Part shown: positions 25,173-33,535 of the stretch, piece by piece
Layout: every line of letters begins with the position of its first letter
How positions within the stretch are numbered: position 1 is the stretch's first letter
Assembly (NCBI RefSeq): GCF_900547735.1
Contig: NZ_URHZ01000005.1
Location: 42,791-106,790 of the forward strand
Reading direction: 5' to 3'
Source of the DNA: an uncultured Clostridium sp.
Lineage (GTDB): Bacteria > Bacillota > Clostridia > Lachnospirales > Lachnospiraceae
DNA: 64,000 nucleotides
The notes under the pieces: model-generated
The model's input: only the letters and a program-made list of their open reading frames with translations
The model's database searches: none
Told to the model about the DNA's origin: nothing
Made by a program: the position numbers and the translations under genes

Positions 25173-26159
25173 TTACCAGGCATAGCTGTCCGGCGCCTCT
25201 CCTCCCGGTCCCGGGAAGATCTCGTCCAGACGTTTCATCGCGCTGTCGTCCAGTTTCACATCCAGTGCATGAATAATATTGTCAAGATGCTCCGGCGTCC
25301 TCGGCCCGATGAGAGGGCTGGTGACTACAGGGTTCTTTAAAATCCATGCCATTGCTACATCCGACTGTTTCTCACCAAGGTCGTGGCAGAAGTCGGCAAA
25401 GTCGGTCAGTGTTTTAAGCATTTCCTCCGAATAGTGGCGGTTCTCGCTGCGTGAGCCGCTGAGCCGTTTCAGGGCGTTCTCCCCGAGCATACCGCCGGCC
25501 AGCGGTGAGTAGGTAACGAGGCCTAACCCAAGTTCCCTGGCTGCCGGAATCACTTCCAGTTCGGGCAGTCTGGAAAGCAGATGATACTGATGCTGCTCCG
25601 CTACCAGGCCGAGGAAATGACGTTTGTCGGCCTCCCACTGTGCCCTGACGAGATCGTGGGCCGCAAAGTTGGAGGACGCAATGTAAGTGGCCTTTCCGCT
25701 GTTTACAAGAGGCTCCATTGCCCCCCACATCTCAGGCCATGTCACATGGCGGTCGATATGGTGCATATAGTAAAGATCAATATGATCGGTCTGAAGACGT
25801 TTTAATGATTCCTCCATATGCCTGCGTACCTTCCAGGCGGACAGTCCGTCTTCATCATTCGGTCCCTCATACGGATCCTCCATTGTGGCAAATACTTTTG
25901 TAGCCAGGATTACGCGCTCTCTTCTTCCGCCGCCCTGGGCAAACCATCTGCCGATAATTTTCTCCGTCAGACCGTGCTCGCCTTCTCCGGCAAAACCGCC
26001 GTAAGCGTCCGCCGTATCAAAGAAGTTGATGCCGGCATCCAGTGCCTTATCCATGATGTAAAATGCGTCCTTCTCCTCTGTGGATGTTCCAAAATTCATT
26101 GTTCCCAGGCAAAAACGGCTGACCTTCAGTCCGGTGCGTCCCAAATATGTATATTCCAT
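25173..26159 (-). CDS. Aldo/keto reductase
   Basis: 328-residue TIM-barrel oxidoreductase of the YghZ/IolS-like branch. Opens MEYTYLGRTGLKVSRFCLGTMNFG; catalytic aspartate and tyrosine in FFDTADAYGG, lysine in ILATKVF, histidine in YYMHHID; the C-terminal NADPH-binding part has SPLIGPRTPEHLDN. It reduces aldehydes or ketones with NADPH, or the reverse. It lies 31 bases after an amidohydrolase gene and is the last gene of the AraC-led cluster. Converges on the DeoR gene; a short imperfect hairpin (GCGGAT...ATCCGC) lies between them. Confidence 0.9.
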   Translation of the reverse strand: MEYTYLGRTGLKVSRFCLGTMNFGTSTEEKDAFYIMDKALDAGINFFDTADAYGGFAGEGEHGLTEKIIGRWFAQGGGRRERVILATKVFATMEDPYEGPNDEDGLSAWKVRRHMEESLKRLQTDHIDLYYMHHIDRHVTWPEMWGAMEPLVNSGKATYIASSNFAAHDLVRAQWEADKRHFLGLVAEQHQYHLLSRLPELEVIPAARELGLGLVTYSPLAGGMLGENALKRLSGSRSENRHYSEEMLKTLTDFADFCHDLGEKQSDVAMAWILKNPVVTSPLIGPRTPEHLDNIIHALDVKLDDSAMKRLDEIFPGPGGEAPDSYAW

Positions 26160-26190
26160 GATTTATTTCTCCTATTATTTTTTAGTTCTT

Positions 26191-27873
26191 CTAAACGGTA
26201 ATGGAGTGGACGATCCGTCCGCCCACTACGGTCATTACAACCCTCACCTCATCAAACTCATCCGGTGATATTTCAAATATATCGGTATCGAGAACCTGAA
26301 GATCCGCCAGTTTGTCAACCTCTATGCTGCCGGTCACATTCTCCCTGTGGTTCTGATATGCTCCGTTAATCGTGTACATTCTGATTCCGTCTTCAATCGT
26401 GCAGCCGTTGCCCTTGTTATAGCAGGTGCCCGAAACGGTTGTTCTCGTCATCGCGAATTTAAGCCCCATCAGCCAGTTAACCGTCATGCAGGGAGCGTCG
26501 GACCCCTGGCTCACCACGACGCCGTTGTCCATAAAACGCTGGTAATCAAACATTTTGGACGGATCCTCCGGGTCCACGCTGTTCACCAGAGATTCCATGA
26601 ATCCCCACGGAGCCACTGCCTGCGAGGAAAGCACGATATGGTGCTTTGCACATTTTCTCATATTCTCATCCGAAAAATCGTCACCGTGAATGACAAAATG
26701 GCGCAGATCTTTTCCGGGGTACAGTTCCATTGCTTTCACGTAGGCATCCACAATGGTGTCGATTCCGCATCCTCCTGTGGAATGGATTCCTATCTGGTAT
26801 CCCATACGGTGAAGTTCCACAATGGTTCTCGTAATCTCTTCCCTCTGTTCCTCTATCGTATCTCCCGGGAAATAGCTGCTTCCGCCCGTCTTTCTTCCGT
26901 CTGGGCGCAGCCACATGCTGTCTCCGAACAGTTTAACGGCGCAGGCATCGACCCAGTTTCTGTCTTTTAATTCCGGAACCCTTCCGGCTCCCGCTCCCCC
27001 GATGATGGCGTCATAGGTGGAAAGGCCGTTAAGCCCCGCCATGATATTGACCGAAACACGGGCCGTGAGCTCGCCCGCCTCCCCCATTGCTTCATACACA
27101 TCGATTACCCGGGAACCTCCGGCGCCGGCAAACAGATGATCTCCGCCGATTCCGACCATGTCGGTATGGGTAGTGACGCCGTTCTCGTTCATCTCTCTCT
27201 GCAGCAGGATAATACAGTCACGAATCTGTTCGTCGCTCAGAAGCGTGGACACTTTTCCAACCGCATCCATCAGCATAAAGTCGTCGAGATACCCGGTCGG
27301 TTCCCCGTCTTCCCGTCTCTGGATTTTGCCCTCATGGCGTTTAAGCTCCGGCGTGTCCTTTGTAATTCCCACCAGTTCAAGCGCCCTGGTGTTTACAAGT
27401 ACATGGTGAAGCCCGCTATTGGCAAGCCATACCGGATGATCCGGCACCGCCTCATCGATATCCCAGCGGGTAATCTGCCGATGTTCCACTGCGCACTCCC
27501 GGATACAGCCGGAACTCAGGCCGGAACCCATGATCCACTGTCCTTTCGGCGTCTTTTCCGCCGCATCCCTTAATATCTTCTTAATGTCATCCAGGCAGGA
27601 AACATGCTCCTCTCCCACATCCAGGAACCAGGGCATTTTATAAAGTCCTGCCAGGCAGGCATGCGTATGGCAGTCCTGAGCGCCTGGAAGCATCAGCTTC
27701 CCTTTCAAATCAATTACTTCCGTTCCTTCTCCGATATGGCATTTTATCTCTTCATCACTTCCGGTATCGATGATCCATCCGTCTTTTACCGCAATTGCGG
27801 TACAGAAATTAAAATCCGTATCGACTTTTGCGATCTTTCCATTCATAAAAACAAGATCTGCCAAAACTGACAT
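26191..27873 (-). CDS. Amidohydrolase family protein (YtcJ-like), second copy
   Basis: 560 residues, paralogous to the amidohydrolase at 3590. HxH metal motif in GAQDCHTHACLAG, the histidine in GIHSTGGCGIDTIVDA, FVIHGDDFSD, and the late aspartate in SQGSDAPCMTVNWLMG. The start at 27873 is favoured over 27891 because GGAGG lies 8 bases upstream. It sits 25 bases after the AraC gene and 31 before the aldo/keto reductase. Probably a cytoplasmic hydrolase of amides or imides; the neighbouring reductase may act on its product. Substrate unknown. Confidence 0.85.
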   Translation of the reverse strand: MSVLADLVFMNGKIAKVDTDFNFCTAIAVKDGWIIDTGSDEEIKCHIGEGTEVIDLKGKLMLPGAQDCHTHACLAGLYKMPWFLDVGEEHVSCLDDIKKILRDAAEKTPKGQWIMGSGLSSGCIRECAVEHRQITRWDIDEAVPDHPVWLANSGLHHVLVNTRALELVGITKDTPELKRHEGKIQRREDGEPTGYLDDFMLMDAVGKVSTLLSDEQIRDCIILLQREMNENGVTTHTDMVGIGGDHLFAGAGGSRVIDVYEAMGEAGELTARVSVNIMAGLNGLSTYDAIIGGAGAGRVPELKDRNWVDACAVKLFGDSMWLRPDGRKTGGSSYFPGDTIEEQREEITRTIVELHRMGYQIGIHSTGGCGIDTIVDAYVKAMELYPGKDLRHFVIHGDDFSDENMRKCAKHHIVLSSQAVAPWGFMESLVNSVDPEDPSKMFDYQRFMDNGVVVSQGSDAPCMTVNWLMGLKFAMTRTTVSGTCYNKGNGCTIEDGIRMYTINGAYQNHRENVTGSIEVDKLADLQVLDTDIFEISPDEFDEVRVVMTVVGGRIVHSITV

Positions 27874-27898
27874 TCCTTTGTCCTCCATCATTGGCTAA

Positions 27899-29173
27899 TT
27901 ATTTTATAAAGTTCTCCTGATACTGTTTCGGTGAAATACCGGTCAGGCTTTTGAAGACCGTGCAAAAATAGCTGATACTGTTAAACCCGGTCTGAAATGC
28001 GACTTCATTCGGCTTGCCGCCCTTGGCCAGAAACTCCTTTGCCCTCTCTATCCTGTATTTCGCCAGGTACTGTCTGAAAGACTCTCCCCGCATATTTTTG
28101 AAAAGGCGTCCGAAATGGTAAGAGCTGTAGTGAAAAAGGGTCGCCATAACGTCCAGATTAAACTCGCTGTTGGGATAATATTTTTCTATTACCTCGTCGA
28201 TCTTATGTAACAGCAGTTCCTCGGAACTCTGTGCTTCCGCTCCCAGTTCCTTTATTAATTTACTGCAGAACTGTTCCATCGCCTTTTCGATATCGTCTGC
28301 AAACATGCTGTTGATAATCTGTTTCGATGTGTTCAAATATGCTTTTTCCAGTGTATCAATCGGTATTCTGGAACCGCAGAACCGTTCTCTCAGCGAGTCG
28401 GTGAAACTTACCAGTATCAGACGGATATTGGTCGGTGACATCGCGACGGACAGCATGTACTGCATCATCCTGCCCACCTGCTCTTTCACCGCGTTCTGTT
28501 CTCCCGCCGTGATCCCGGAGACAATTTCAGAACCGAAATTTTTGAGTTCATCCCTGGAAAAGACCGTCTTAGGCTCTTTAATATCCTTGTAAAATACCAT
28601 ATGGTTCTTCCCCAGCCTGAAACAGTGGAATAACCCTTCCTTGCCCTCGGCATAGGCCTGCGGAAATCTTGAAAGGCTGCTGCAGTATCTGCTGATTCCG
28701 ATTGCAACGCCCTCTCCGATTTCTTCATTGACCCTGACAATCATCTCCGATGCCAGTTCCCTGATTTTCTCCGTGACCTCTTTTTCTTCCGAGGAAGATT
28801 CCTGGCCGGTGCATAAAAATACGCCGATTACGCCTCTTCCCGTATAGGATGCCACCAACCCCTCTATACCACTTCGCTTCACACACCGCTGAAGAATCTG
28901 GGTTATGTTGAAACGTCTCGGAAACTGGTTAAACTCCGGATAAAACTGAAACACGTCGTTGTAATCCGTCTGTATCAGCAGCAGCCGGTCGGGAACGCAG
29001 CTCAGTCCGACTAACTGCAGAATCTCATCCACATGGCTGCTGTTCAGGTTTCCATATATGATACTATAGGCGAACTCCTGACAGTACAAATCATATTGTC
29101 CGTCTTTTGTACTGCCTTTAAATTTTCTGAAAAATGCAGGAATATCTTTAATAATAATCTCGTTTGAATCCAT
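27899..29173 (-). CDS. AraC-family transcriptional regulator with long sensor region
   Basis: 424 residues. The last ~100 residues form the two helix-turn-helix AraC DNA-binding domain (LDVMATLFHYSSYHFGRLF, EVAFQTGFNSISYFCTVF, GISPKQYQENF). The ~320-residue N-terminal part has no recognised cupin motif; around residues 100-220 it resembles the diverged ligand region of YesN-type response regulators. AAGGAG precedes the ATG. It is the first gene of a three-gene minus-strand cluster, so it probably controls the downstream amidohydrolase and reductase and itself. Confidence 0.87.
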   Translation of the reverse strand: MDSNEIIIKDIPAFFRKFKGSTKDGQYDLYCQEFAYSIIYGNLNSSHVDEILQLVGLSCVPDRLLLIQTDYNDVFQFYPEFNQFPRRFNITQILQRCVKRSGIEGLVASYTGRGVIGVFLCTGQESSSEEKEVTEKIRELASEMIVRVNEEIGEGVAIGISRYCSSLSRFPQAYAEGKEGLFHCFRLGKNHMVFYKDIKEPKTVFSRDELKNFGSEIVSGITAGEQNAVKEQVGRMMQYMLSVAMSPTNIRLILVSFTDSLRERFCGSRIPIDTLEKAYLNTSKQIINSMFADDIEKAMEQFCSKLIKELGAEAQSSEELLLHKIDEVIEKYYPNSEFNLDVMATLFHYSSYHFGRLFKNMRGESFRQYLAKYRIERAKEFLAKGGKPNEVAFQTGFNSISYFCTVFKSLTGISPKQYQENFIK

Positions 29174-29688
29174 TTTGCAGCACTCCTTGTAGTCTTTTTT
29201 AAATCAAGTGTACCACAAAGCTTTCCTGTTTTTCCATATTTCCAACAAAAAAACCGACAGACAATAACCATACCATATCTGATATGCAGTCTCCCGGTGT
29301 ACACCATTTTTTTAATATGTGAGCTCACACTGTGTTCAGAAGAATTACTGAATAGAATTGTTTTAAAATAAGTAAGGAAATTTGTGTGTGTGGAATTTCT
29401 TTATGTTTAAAGGATAACATTTCTGAAAAGTAAAGTCATTAAAGAAACCTGCTTTTTTACACAATAATTATACATACACTTTACAAAGTGGTATAGCCCT
29501 GCCCGGCGGATATGGTGGAATCCCGGCATCTGCTCCTTTCAACACACCGCTTCCGGACAGTCTGAATTAAATATTTTCCCGGCTTCCTGTCACAATCTGA
29601 TTCCGGCACTGTCTAATCTCTTAGAAGGGCCGATCCGGAGAACCGGAGAACCGGTCCGGCAGCAATCGAACATCACAGGAGGAACTAT
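29174..29688. other. 515-bp intergenic region
   Basis: No gene is visible. It is AT-rich at its left half and must hold the divergent promoters for the AraC gene (a weak TACACT lies about 35 bases before it) and for the DUF2461 gene. A 17-base segment (29431-29447, starting TAAAGTCATT) recurs at 54492-54508. Short CCGGAGAA direct repeats lie just before the DUF2461 ribosome site. Confidence 0.5.
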
Positions 29689-30372
29689 ATGAATACATCT
29701 GTAATACTGGATTATCTTTCAGAATTAAGCGCCAATAATAACCGCGAATGGTACCATGCCCATAAGCAGGAATACCGGGACGCAAATGAACAGTTTGAGT
29801 CACTTTTACAGGAACTGATTTTAAAAATAGGGGAGACGGACAGCAGTATTTTACACAACCGGCCAAAGGATTTGACATTCAAGCTGGTGCGGGATACCCG
29901 TTTCAGCAACGACAAATCGCCTTATAATCCGGCCTTTCGCGCCCACATTTCTTCGGGAGGGAAGCTCCCTGTTCCGGTCGGCTATTTTCTGATGATACGG
30001 CCCGGGGGCAAATCGTTTTTGGGAGGAGGACTGTTTGCGGATGTATTTAAGGATGCGACGGCGATGATCCGCAGTTATATTGCAGAACATCCAGATGAAT
30101 GGGGTGAAATTATCGAAGCAGACGGATTTTGTGACTGCTTCAAGGTGCAGGGGACCTCATTGAAACGGGTTCCCGAAGGTTTTGATAAGGAGCATCCCCA
30201 GGCTGATTACCTGAAATATAAGAGCTGGTATCTGGAATATCCCGTCGCCGACGAGGTCGTCAAAGACGCGGAACATTTTCCGGAATTTGCAAAAGATATT
30301 TTTATCAAAATGAAGCCCTTTAATGATTACTTAAACCGGGCTCTGGCCGGGTTCCAGATGCCGCGGCGCTAA
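29689..30372 (+). CDS. DUF2461 family protein
   Basis: 227 residues that match the DUF2461/TIGR02453 pattern: LDYLSELSANNNREWYHAHKQEY at the start, LTFKLVRDTRFSNDKSPYNPAFRAHIS, and GYFLMIRPGGKSFLGGGLF. The family is widespread in bacteria and fungi, cytoplasmic, with no established function. AGGAGG is 7 bases upstream of the ATG. It stands alone, followed by a strong terminator. Confidence 0.88.
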   Translation: MNTSVILDYLSELSANNNREWYHAHKQEYRDANEQFESLLQELILKIGETDSSILHNRPKDLTFKLVRDTRFSNDKSPYNPAFRAHISSGGKLPVPVGYFLMIRPGGKSFLGGGLFADVFKDATAMIRSYIAEHPDEWGEIIEADGFCDCFKVQGTSLKRVPEGFDKEHPQADYLKYKSWYLEYPVADEVVKDAEHFPEFAKDIFIKMKPFNDYLNRALAGFQMPRR

Positions 30373-30422
30373 AGGCGGAACGGTAAGCGACGTCCCAGTA
30401 TAGTCCCATAACGCAATAAACT

Positions 30423-30470
30423 CCCTTCCGGGTAAGCAGCCTTATGTTTTTTACCGTCTGCCCGGAAGGG
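30423..30470 (+). terminator. Terminator after the DUF2461 gene
   Basis: CCCTTCCGGG (30423-30432) pairs with CCCGGAAGGG (30461-30470) and is followed by a T-rich tail (GGTTTCCTTTTTG). It may also stop the convergent DUF2000 transcript. Confidence 0.7.
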
Positions 30471-30547
30471 GGTTTCCTTTTTGTATAGTAAAACCTTATT
30501 TCTTGCTAAAAGCATGCGGTCTCCCCTTACTGAGGACTGGTCTGCCG

Positions 30548-30970
30548 TTATCGGAGCAGAGGCATGCTGCCGGTGAGCTTATTGACCTTTTTCTTTGCGC
30601 CGCAGATGGCCAGCCCAAAATACTGCAAAGTACTTTCAGGGGCATTTCCCATCTTCTCCGTAAAATCGCCATAGTCGTTGCAGCTCTGCGCCAAGTCCGA
30701 AAAATCCACCACCGTCAGTTCCTGAAAATCGGGCTGATAGAGTTTTTCCCTGATTTCCTTGATTGTTTCCGGTGAACCCTTTAAAATCGGCACAGGAACA
30801 CCGATAATTCCCAGATGCTCGTTGCCGTTTTGGTCGGTTACATTCTCTCCAACCACATCCGGCATCTCTTTTCCCAATGTGATTCCCATAATCGCTGTGG
30901 TATTTGCAATGATTCCCAGCGGAAGCTGATCGTCGATGATCATGACACATTTCTCGTTTTGTAAATCCAT
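30548..30970 (-). CDS. DUF2000 family protein
   Basis: 140 residues. KCVMIIDDQLPLGIIANTTAIMGITLGK at the N terminus is the DUF2000 signature (family proteins usually read KCVIV.D..LP.GL.ANTAA.LG..LG). The remainder (LTVVDFSDLAQSCNDYGDFTEKM, LAICGAKKKVNKLTGSMPLLR) is typical. The fold is related to peptidyl-tRNA hydrolase II-like proteins but function is not established. A good promoter lies about 100 bases upstream. Confidence 0.85.
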   Translation of the reverse strand: MDLQNEKCVMIIDDQLPLGIIANTTAIMGITLGKEMPDVVGENVTDQNGNEHLGIIGVPVPILKGSPETIKEIREKLYQPDFQELTVVDFSDLAQSCNDYGDFTEKMGNAPESTLQYFGLAICGAKKKVNKLTGSMPLLR

Positions 30971-31070
30971 TTTCTGTTCCTCCTGTACTCAATCGCAGCA
31001 TTCCTGCAGCTCTTTTATAATCCAGCCTGCTGCCCTGCTTTCTCTGTTTCAAATGCTTATCGATTACCTT

Positions 31071-31099
31071 ATCATATCGGAGAGGAAAAATCTTGTAAG
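31071..31099 (-). promoter_or_regulatory. Promoter of the DUF2000 gene
   Basis: Minus-strand CTTACA (31094-31099), 17 bases, TATGAT (31071-31076), about 100 bases before the start. The gap 30971-31274 otherwise holds only the terminator below. Confidence 0.5.
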
Positions 31100-31185
31100 A
31101 TATTCTCATTTTGGGACTGCTCTGCGGTTGACAGCAGGATTCTTACCGGAATCGGCTCCGTGTTCTCACCATAAAGGTACAATTT

Positions 31186-31227
31186 AAAAATCCGCTCCTC
31201 CCATATTGAAGGGAGAAACGGATTTTT
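31186..31227. terminator. Terminator of the NYN-domain gene
   Basis: AAAAATCCG (31186-31194) pairs with CGGATTTTT (31219-31227), with inner CTCCC/GGGAG pairing. It ends in T-runs on both strands and lies about 50 bases past the NYN stop codon. Confidence 0.75.
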
Positions 31228-31274
31228 AATCATCGTAATGTTTAAAATTGAAATCCTAAAAGTATTTAAATATC

Positions 31275-32171
31275 CTATACCTGTTTGATTTTCACATATA
31301 CCACTTTCAGCAGTTTATTATTTGGATTCTTCATTGTCCTTGTCTCAAGATAATCAAAACTCTCAATAAACTGGCCCAGTTTTTTGCACTTGTAGTTACG
31401 CGGATCAAAGCCGGGAACTCTCTTTGGAAGAACGGTTCCAATCTCGGACTGGTTGATCCAGCCGTTTTCATCGGATCTCGATTCGATGATTGAGACAATC
31501 TCCGCACCAATCTCTTCTTTTGTCGGCACATTATTCAGTCTCAAATCGCCCTTGGCATTATCCGTTTTTTCCTCCTGGTTGTCCGGGGCTTCAACCTGGT
31601 GGGCCTTCTGTCTTCCTTCGGAAGGTTTCTTCGTATCCCGTTCCTCCGAAGGCCGGTAGGCTGCCGGCGGTTCCGCGATTTTAGCGGTCTTCTCCGCTGT
31701 TGCCTTATTATCCTCCGCCTGCTCCTCCAGACTCTCCTGGTACAGTAGATCGAGGAATTTAAACGTCTCACAGGCGGAAACAAGGGAATTCGGAGTTTTC
31801 TGCTCTCCCATTCCAATAACGATCATTCCGGCCTCCCGGAGACGGATTGCCAGCTTTGTAAAATCACTGTCCGAGGTCACCAGACAGAACCCGTTCACCT
31901 TTCCCGAATACAGGATGTCCATTGCATCTATAATCAGAGCAGAGTCCGAAGCATTCTTCCCCTTTGTATAATTAAACTGGAAAACCGGCGTCAGCGCAAA
32001 GTCACGCAGCGCATCCTGCCATGCCATAACACTGGGGTTGGTAAAGTCGCCGTAAATACGCTTATATGTAGCAATTCCGTAATCACTTACTTCATCCATA
32101 ATCAATTTAATGTACTTTTTCGATACGTTCTCTGCGTCTATCAATACTGCAATCTTGTCCTGTTTATCCAT
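31275..32171 (-). CDS. NYN-domain RNase-like protein with C-terminal LOTUS/OST-HTH domain
   Basis: 298 residues. The N-terminal NYN (PIN-like, LabA/DUF88) domain has its acidic metal ligands in AVLIDAENVS, SALIIDAMDILYS and CLVTSDSDFTKLAIRLREAG. A charged linker (about 165-215) leads to a LOTUS/OST-HTH-like RNA-binding domain (EEIGAEIVSIIESR...GWINQSEIGTVLPKRVPGFDPRNYKCKKLGQFIES). The family is expected to bind and cut RNA. The start at 32171 is chosen because GGAGG lies 6 bases upstream; the frame stays open to 32231 across the promoter, which cannot be coding. Confidence 0.9.
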   Translation of the reverse strand: MDKQDKIAVLIDAENVSKKYIKLIMDEVSDYGIATYKRIYGDFTNPSVMAWQDALRDFALTPVFQFNYTKGKNASDSALIIDAMDILYSGKVNGFCLVTSDSDFTKLAIRLREAGMIVIGMGEQKTPNSLVSACETFKFLDLLYQESLEEQAEDNKATAEKTAKIAEPPAAYRPSEERDTKKPSEGRQKAHQVEAPDNQEEKTDNAKGDLRLNNVPTKEEIGAEIVSIIESRSDENGWINQSEIGTVLPKRVPGFDPRNYKCKKLGQFIESFDYLETRTMKNPNNKLLKVVYVKIKQV

Positions 32172-32202
32172 AAATGCCTCCAACATTTTATCAACTGGGG
32201 AA

Positions 32203-32231
32203 ATTATATCATATAGGGGGGTTTTATTCAA
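32203..32231 (-). promoter_or_regulatory. Promoter of the NYN-domain gene
   Basis: Minus-strand TTGAAT (32226-32231), 17 bases, perfect TATAAT (32203-32208). The start site would be about 25 bases before the ATG. Confidence 0.7.
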
Positions 32232-32246
32232 ATAGAAATGGGGATT

Positions 32247-32451
32247 GTCTTCAGTCCCGGGGAAAGGGGAACGCTGGGTGGGGATTCCGGAAGAAAGAAA
32301 TCTCCTGCGGGACCGCTCCCGCTTATGGAGTGCATAACGGTACTAGGACGCCTGAAAAACGCCGTCCAAGTGCCGATGGACTCCAACGTCCCCTTCGGAG
32401 ATTTTTTCTTCCTCCATCCCCACCGGGTAGACTATGGCCGGGACTGAAGAC
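32247..32451. ncRNA. Strongly structured 205-bp element (unclassified RNA or inverted-repeat element)
   Basis: Ends are a perfect 14-bp inverted repeat (GTCTTCAGTCCCGG at 32247-32260, complement at 32438-32451). Inside, 32276-32305 pairs with 32397-32424 (GGTGGGGAT, GGAAGAAA and AATCTCC helices with small internal loops); then a 6-bp hairpin GCGGGA-CCGC-TCCCGC (32307-32322); then a long apical hairpin (TGGAGT 32326-32331 with ACTCCA 32380-32385, continuing through CGGTACT/AGTGCCG and GGACG/CGTCC). No open reading frame of note. Layout (closing stem, bubble with a small hairpin on one side, terminal stem) loosely recalls 6S RNA if read on the minus strand, but no conserved sequence is recognised and no strong promoter points into it. 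Strand unknown. Confidence 0.55.
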
Positions 32452-32467
32452 GCGAAGGTTGTCGGTT

Positions 32468-32533
32468 ATCCCTGACCCTGATTGCGGATAGTGACGGTTC
32501 TTTCTTTTCTAAAATAGGGAATCAGGGATTTTT
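32468..32533 (+). terminator. Terminator-like hairpin after the structured element
   Basis: ATCCCTGA (32468-32475) pairs with TCAGGGAT (32522-32529), an overlapping alternative is CCCTGATT (32476-32483) with AATCAGGG (32520-32527), and TTTTT follows on the plus strand. The loop is long, so this is a tentative terminator; it would end a plus-strand transcript from the element. Confidence 0.35.
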
Positions 32534-32537
32534 AACT

Positions 32538-33134
32538 CTAGATTCCGGGTTCTTTGAATCGTACAGTTGATTTGTTCCAGTATTCTTTGTATACTCTCCC
32601 GTTCTGTCCGTCGAGATTGAGTTGGTACATGCGAAAGGTTACCAGGATGTTTTTGGGCTGCCACTGTTCTTCGTAGCTGTACTCGTAATGCATGCCAAGC
32701 TGCCTCATTACGCCGCCGCTTCGGGGGTTTTTGACGTCATGGGTGGCTGTGATATAGGGCATGCCGTCTTTTTTCAACTGTTCAATCATCGCTCTGCCTG
32801 CCTCGGTGACTATCCCACGATGCCAGAATCCTTTCCGAAGTCCATAACCTAAATCATGATTGTCCTCAACACTGACCTTGATATATCCGATTGGGATATT
32901 ATCCTCTTTCAGGCAAATAGCATATTGATAACCTCTGGACTGCCGATAGGCTGAAATGTACTTTTCCTTTAAAAAGTCCTCGGATTCCTCCACCGATTTT
33001 AACGGAAACCAGGGCAAAAAGGTATTCACATCCTCATCACTGTAAATTGCAAACAGAGCATTAACATCACCCTCTGTAAATTTTCTCAATATAAGCCTCT
33101 CCGTCTCAAGCGCCGGGGTATTCTCATAATTCAT
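32538..33134 (-). CDS. GNAT-family N-acetyltransferase (RimJ/RimL-like)
   Basis: 198 residues. TERLILRKFTEGDVNALFAIYSDEDV is the classic start of RimJ/RimL-like acetyltransferases; IPIGYIKVSVEDNHDLGYGLRKGFWHRGIVTEAGRAM carries the acetyl-CoA loop (GLRKGFWHRGI replaces Q/RxxGxG/A), and NPRSGGVMRQLGMHYEY the terminal strand. It acetylates an amine or N terminus with acetyl-CoA; target unknown. The start at 33134 is preferred: an AAGGAA site precedes it and the family begins here. The frame is open to 33344, but the extension (SGNEKFAKRAFRC...) is read from an interspersed hairpin repeat. Confidence 0.88.
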   Translation of the reverse strand: MNYENTPALETERLILRKFTEGDVNALFAIYSDEDVNTFLPWFPLKSVEESEDFLKEKYISAYRQSRGYQYAICLKEDNIPIGYIKVSVEDNHDLGYGLRKGFWHRGIVTEAGRAMIEQLKKDGMPYITATHDVKNPRSGGVMRQLGMHYEYSYEEQWQPKNILVTFRMYQLNLDGQNGRVYKEYWNKSTVRFKEPGI

Positions 33135-33303
33135 AATCCAATATTCCTTTCCGTTACCAGTTATCACATCATAGCGACCGTCTATTTTAATATACAACAT
33201 TCCCCAGACTATGTCACGCCATATCCCATACCGAATCCACGCACCCCCAGTACCACATCCCCAGGATATATCCGCGTATATGGATACCCAGCACAACGCC
33301 CAA

Positions 33304-33344
33304 CAACGAAAAGCACGCTTCGCGAACTTTTCATTGCCACTCAA
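33304..33344 (+). repeat. 41-bp hairpin repeat unit (single copy, family SGNEKF)
   Basis: Identical over all 41 bases to the unit at 40781-40821. Core hairpin GAAAAG-ca-CGC-TTC-GCG-aa-CTTTTC with flanks CAAC and CATTGCCACTCAA. It is intergenic, upstream of the GNAT gene. Confidence 0.85.
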
Positions 33345-33350
33345 TAAAAA

Positions 33351-33422
33351 AGTACTTTATCCCGCTTGTAATGATATGACACCTGCAGGAGGTGTCATAT
33401 CATCCACTCGGAATAAAGTACT
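33351..33422. repeat. 72-bp nested inverted repeat next to the hairpin unit
   Basis: Outer arms AGTACTTTAT (33351-33360) and ATAAAGTACT (33413-33422), extended by CCCG/CGG; inner perfect 14-bp arms ATGATATGACACCT (33371-33384) and complement (33390-33403) around a 5-base loop. It begins at the last bases of the 41-bp unit with CAATAAAAAA, like the third unit of the array at 40863, so it may be an enlarged family member. The remaining gap to 33535 shows nothing else. Confidence 0.75.
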
Positions 33423-33535
33423 ATCACAATTCTATAAACTACCAGACGCGTAAACAGAATCCTTCGCGGCACAAGCCGTGGCTGCAACAATACCGGCCCT
33501 GCCGTCCGCGTCCTCTTTCCTCAACTTAATTTAAT

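Noticed and set aside
32172..32231. Extended N terminus of the NYN protein
   Set aside because: The extension covers the TTGAAT-17-TATAAT promoter; the internal ATG has the good ribosome site.
32247..32451. Retron msr-msd RNA because of the perfect 14-bp ends
   Set aside because: No reverse transcriptase gene lies anywhere near.
32247..32451. T-box, RNase P, tmRNA or SRP RNA
   Set aside because: None of the conserved boxes of those RNAs is visible.
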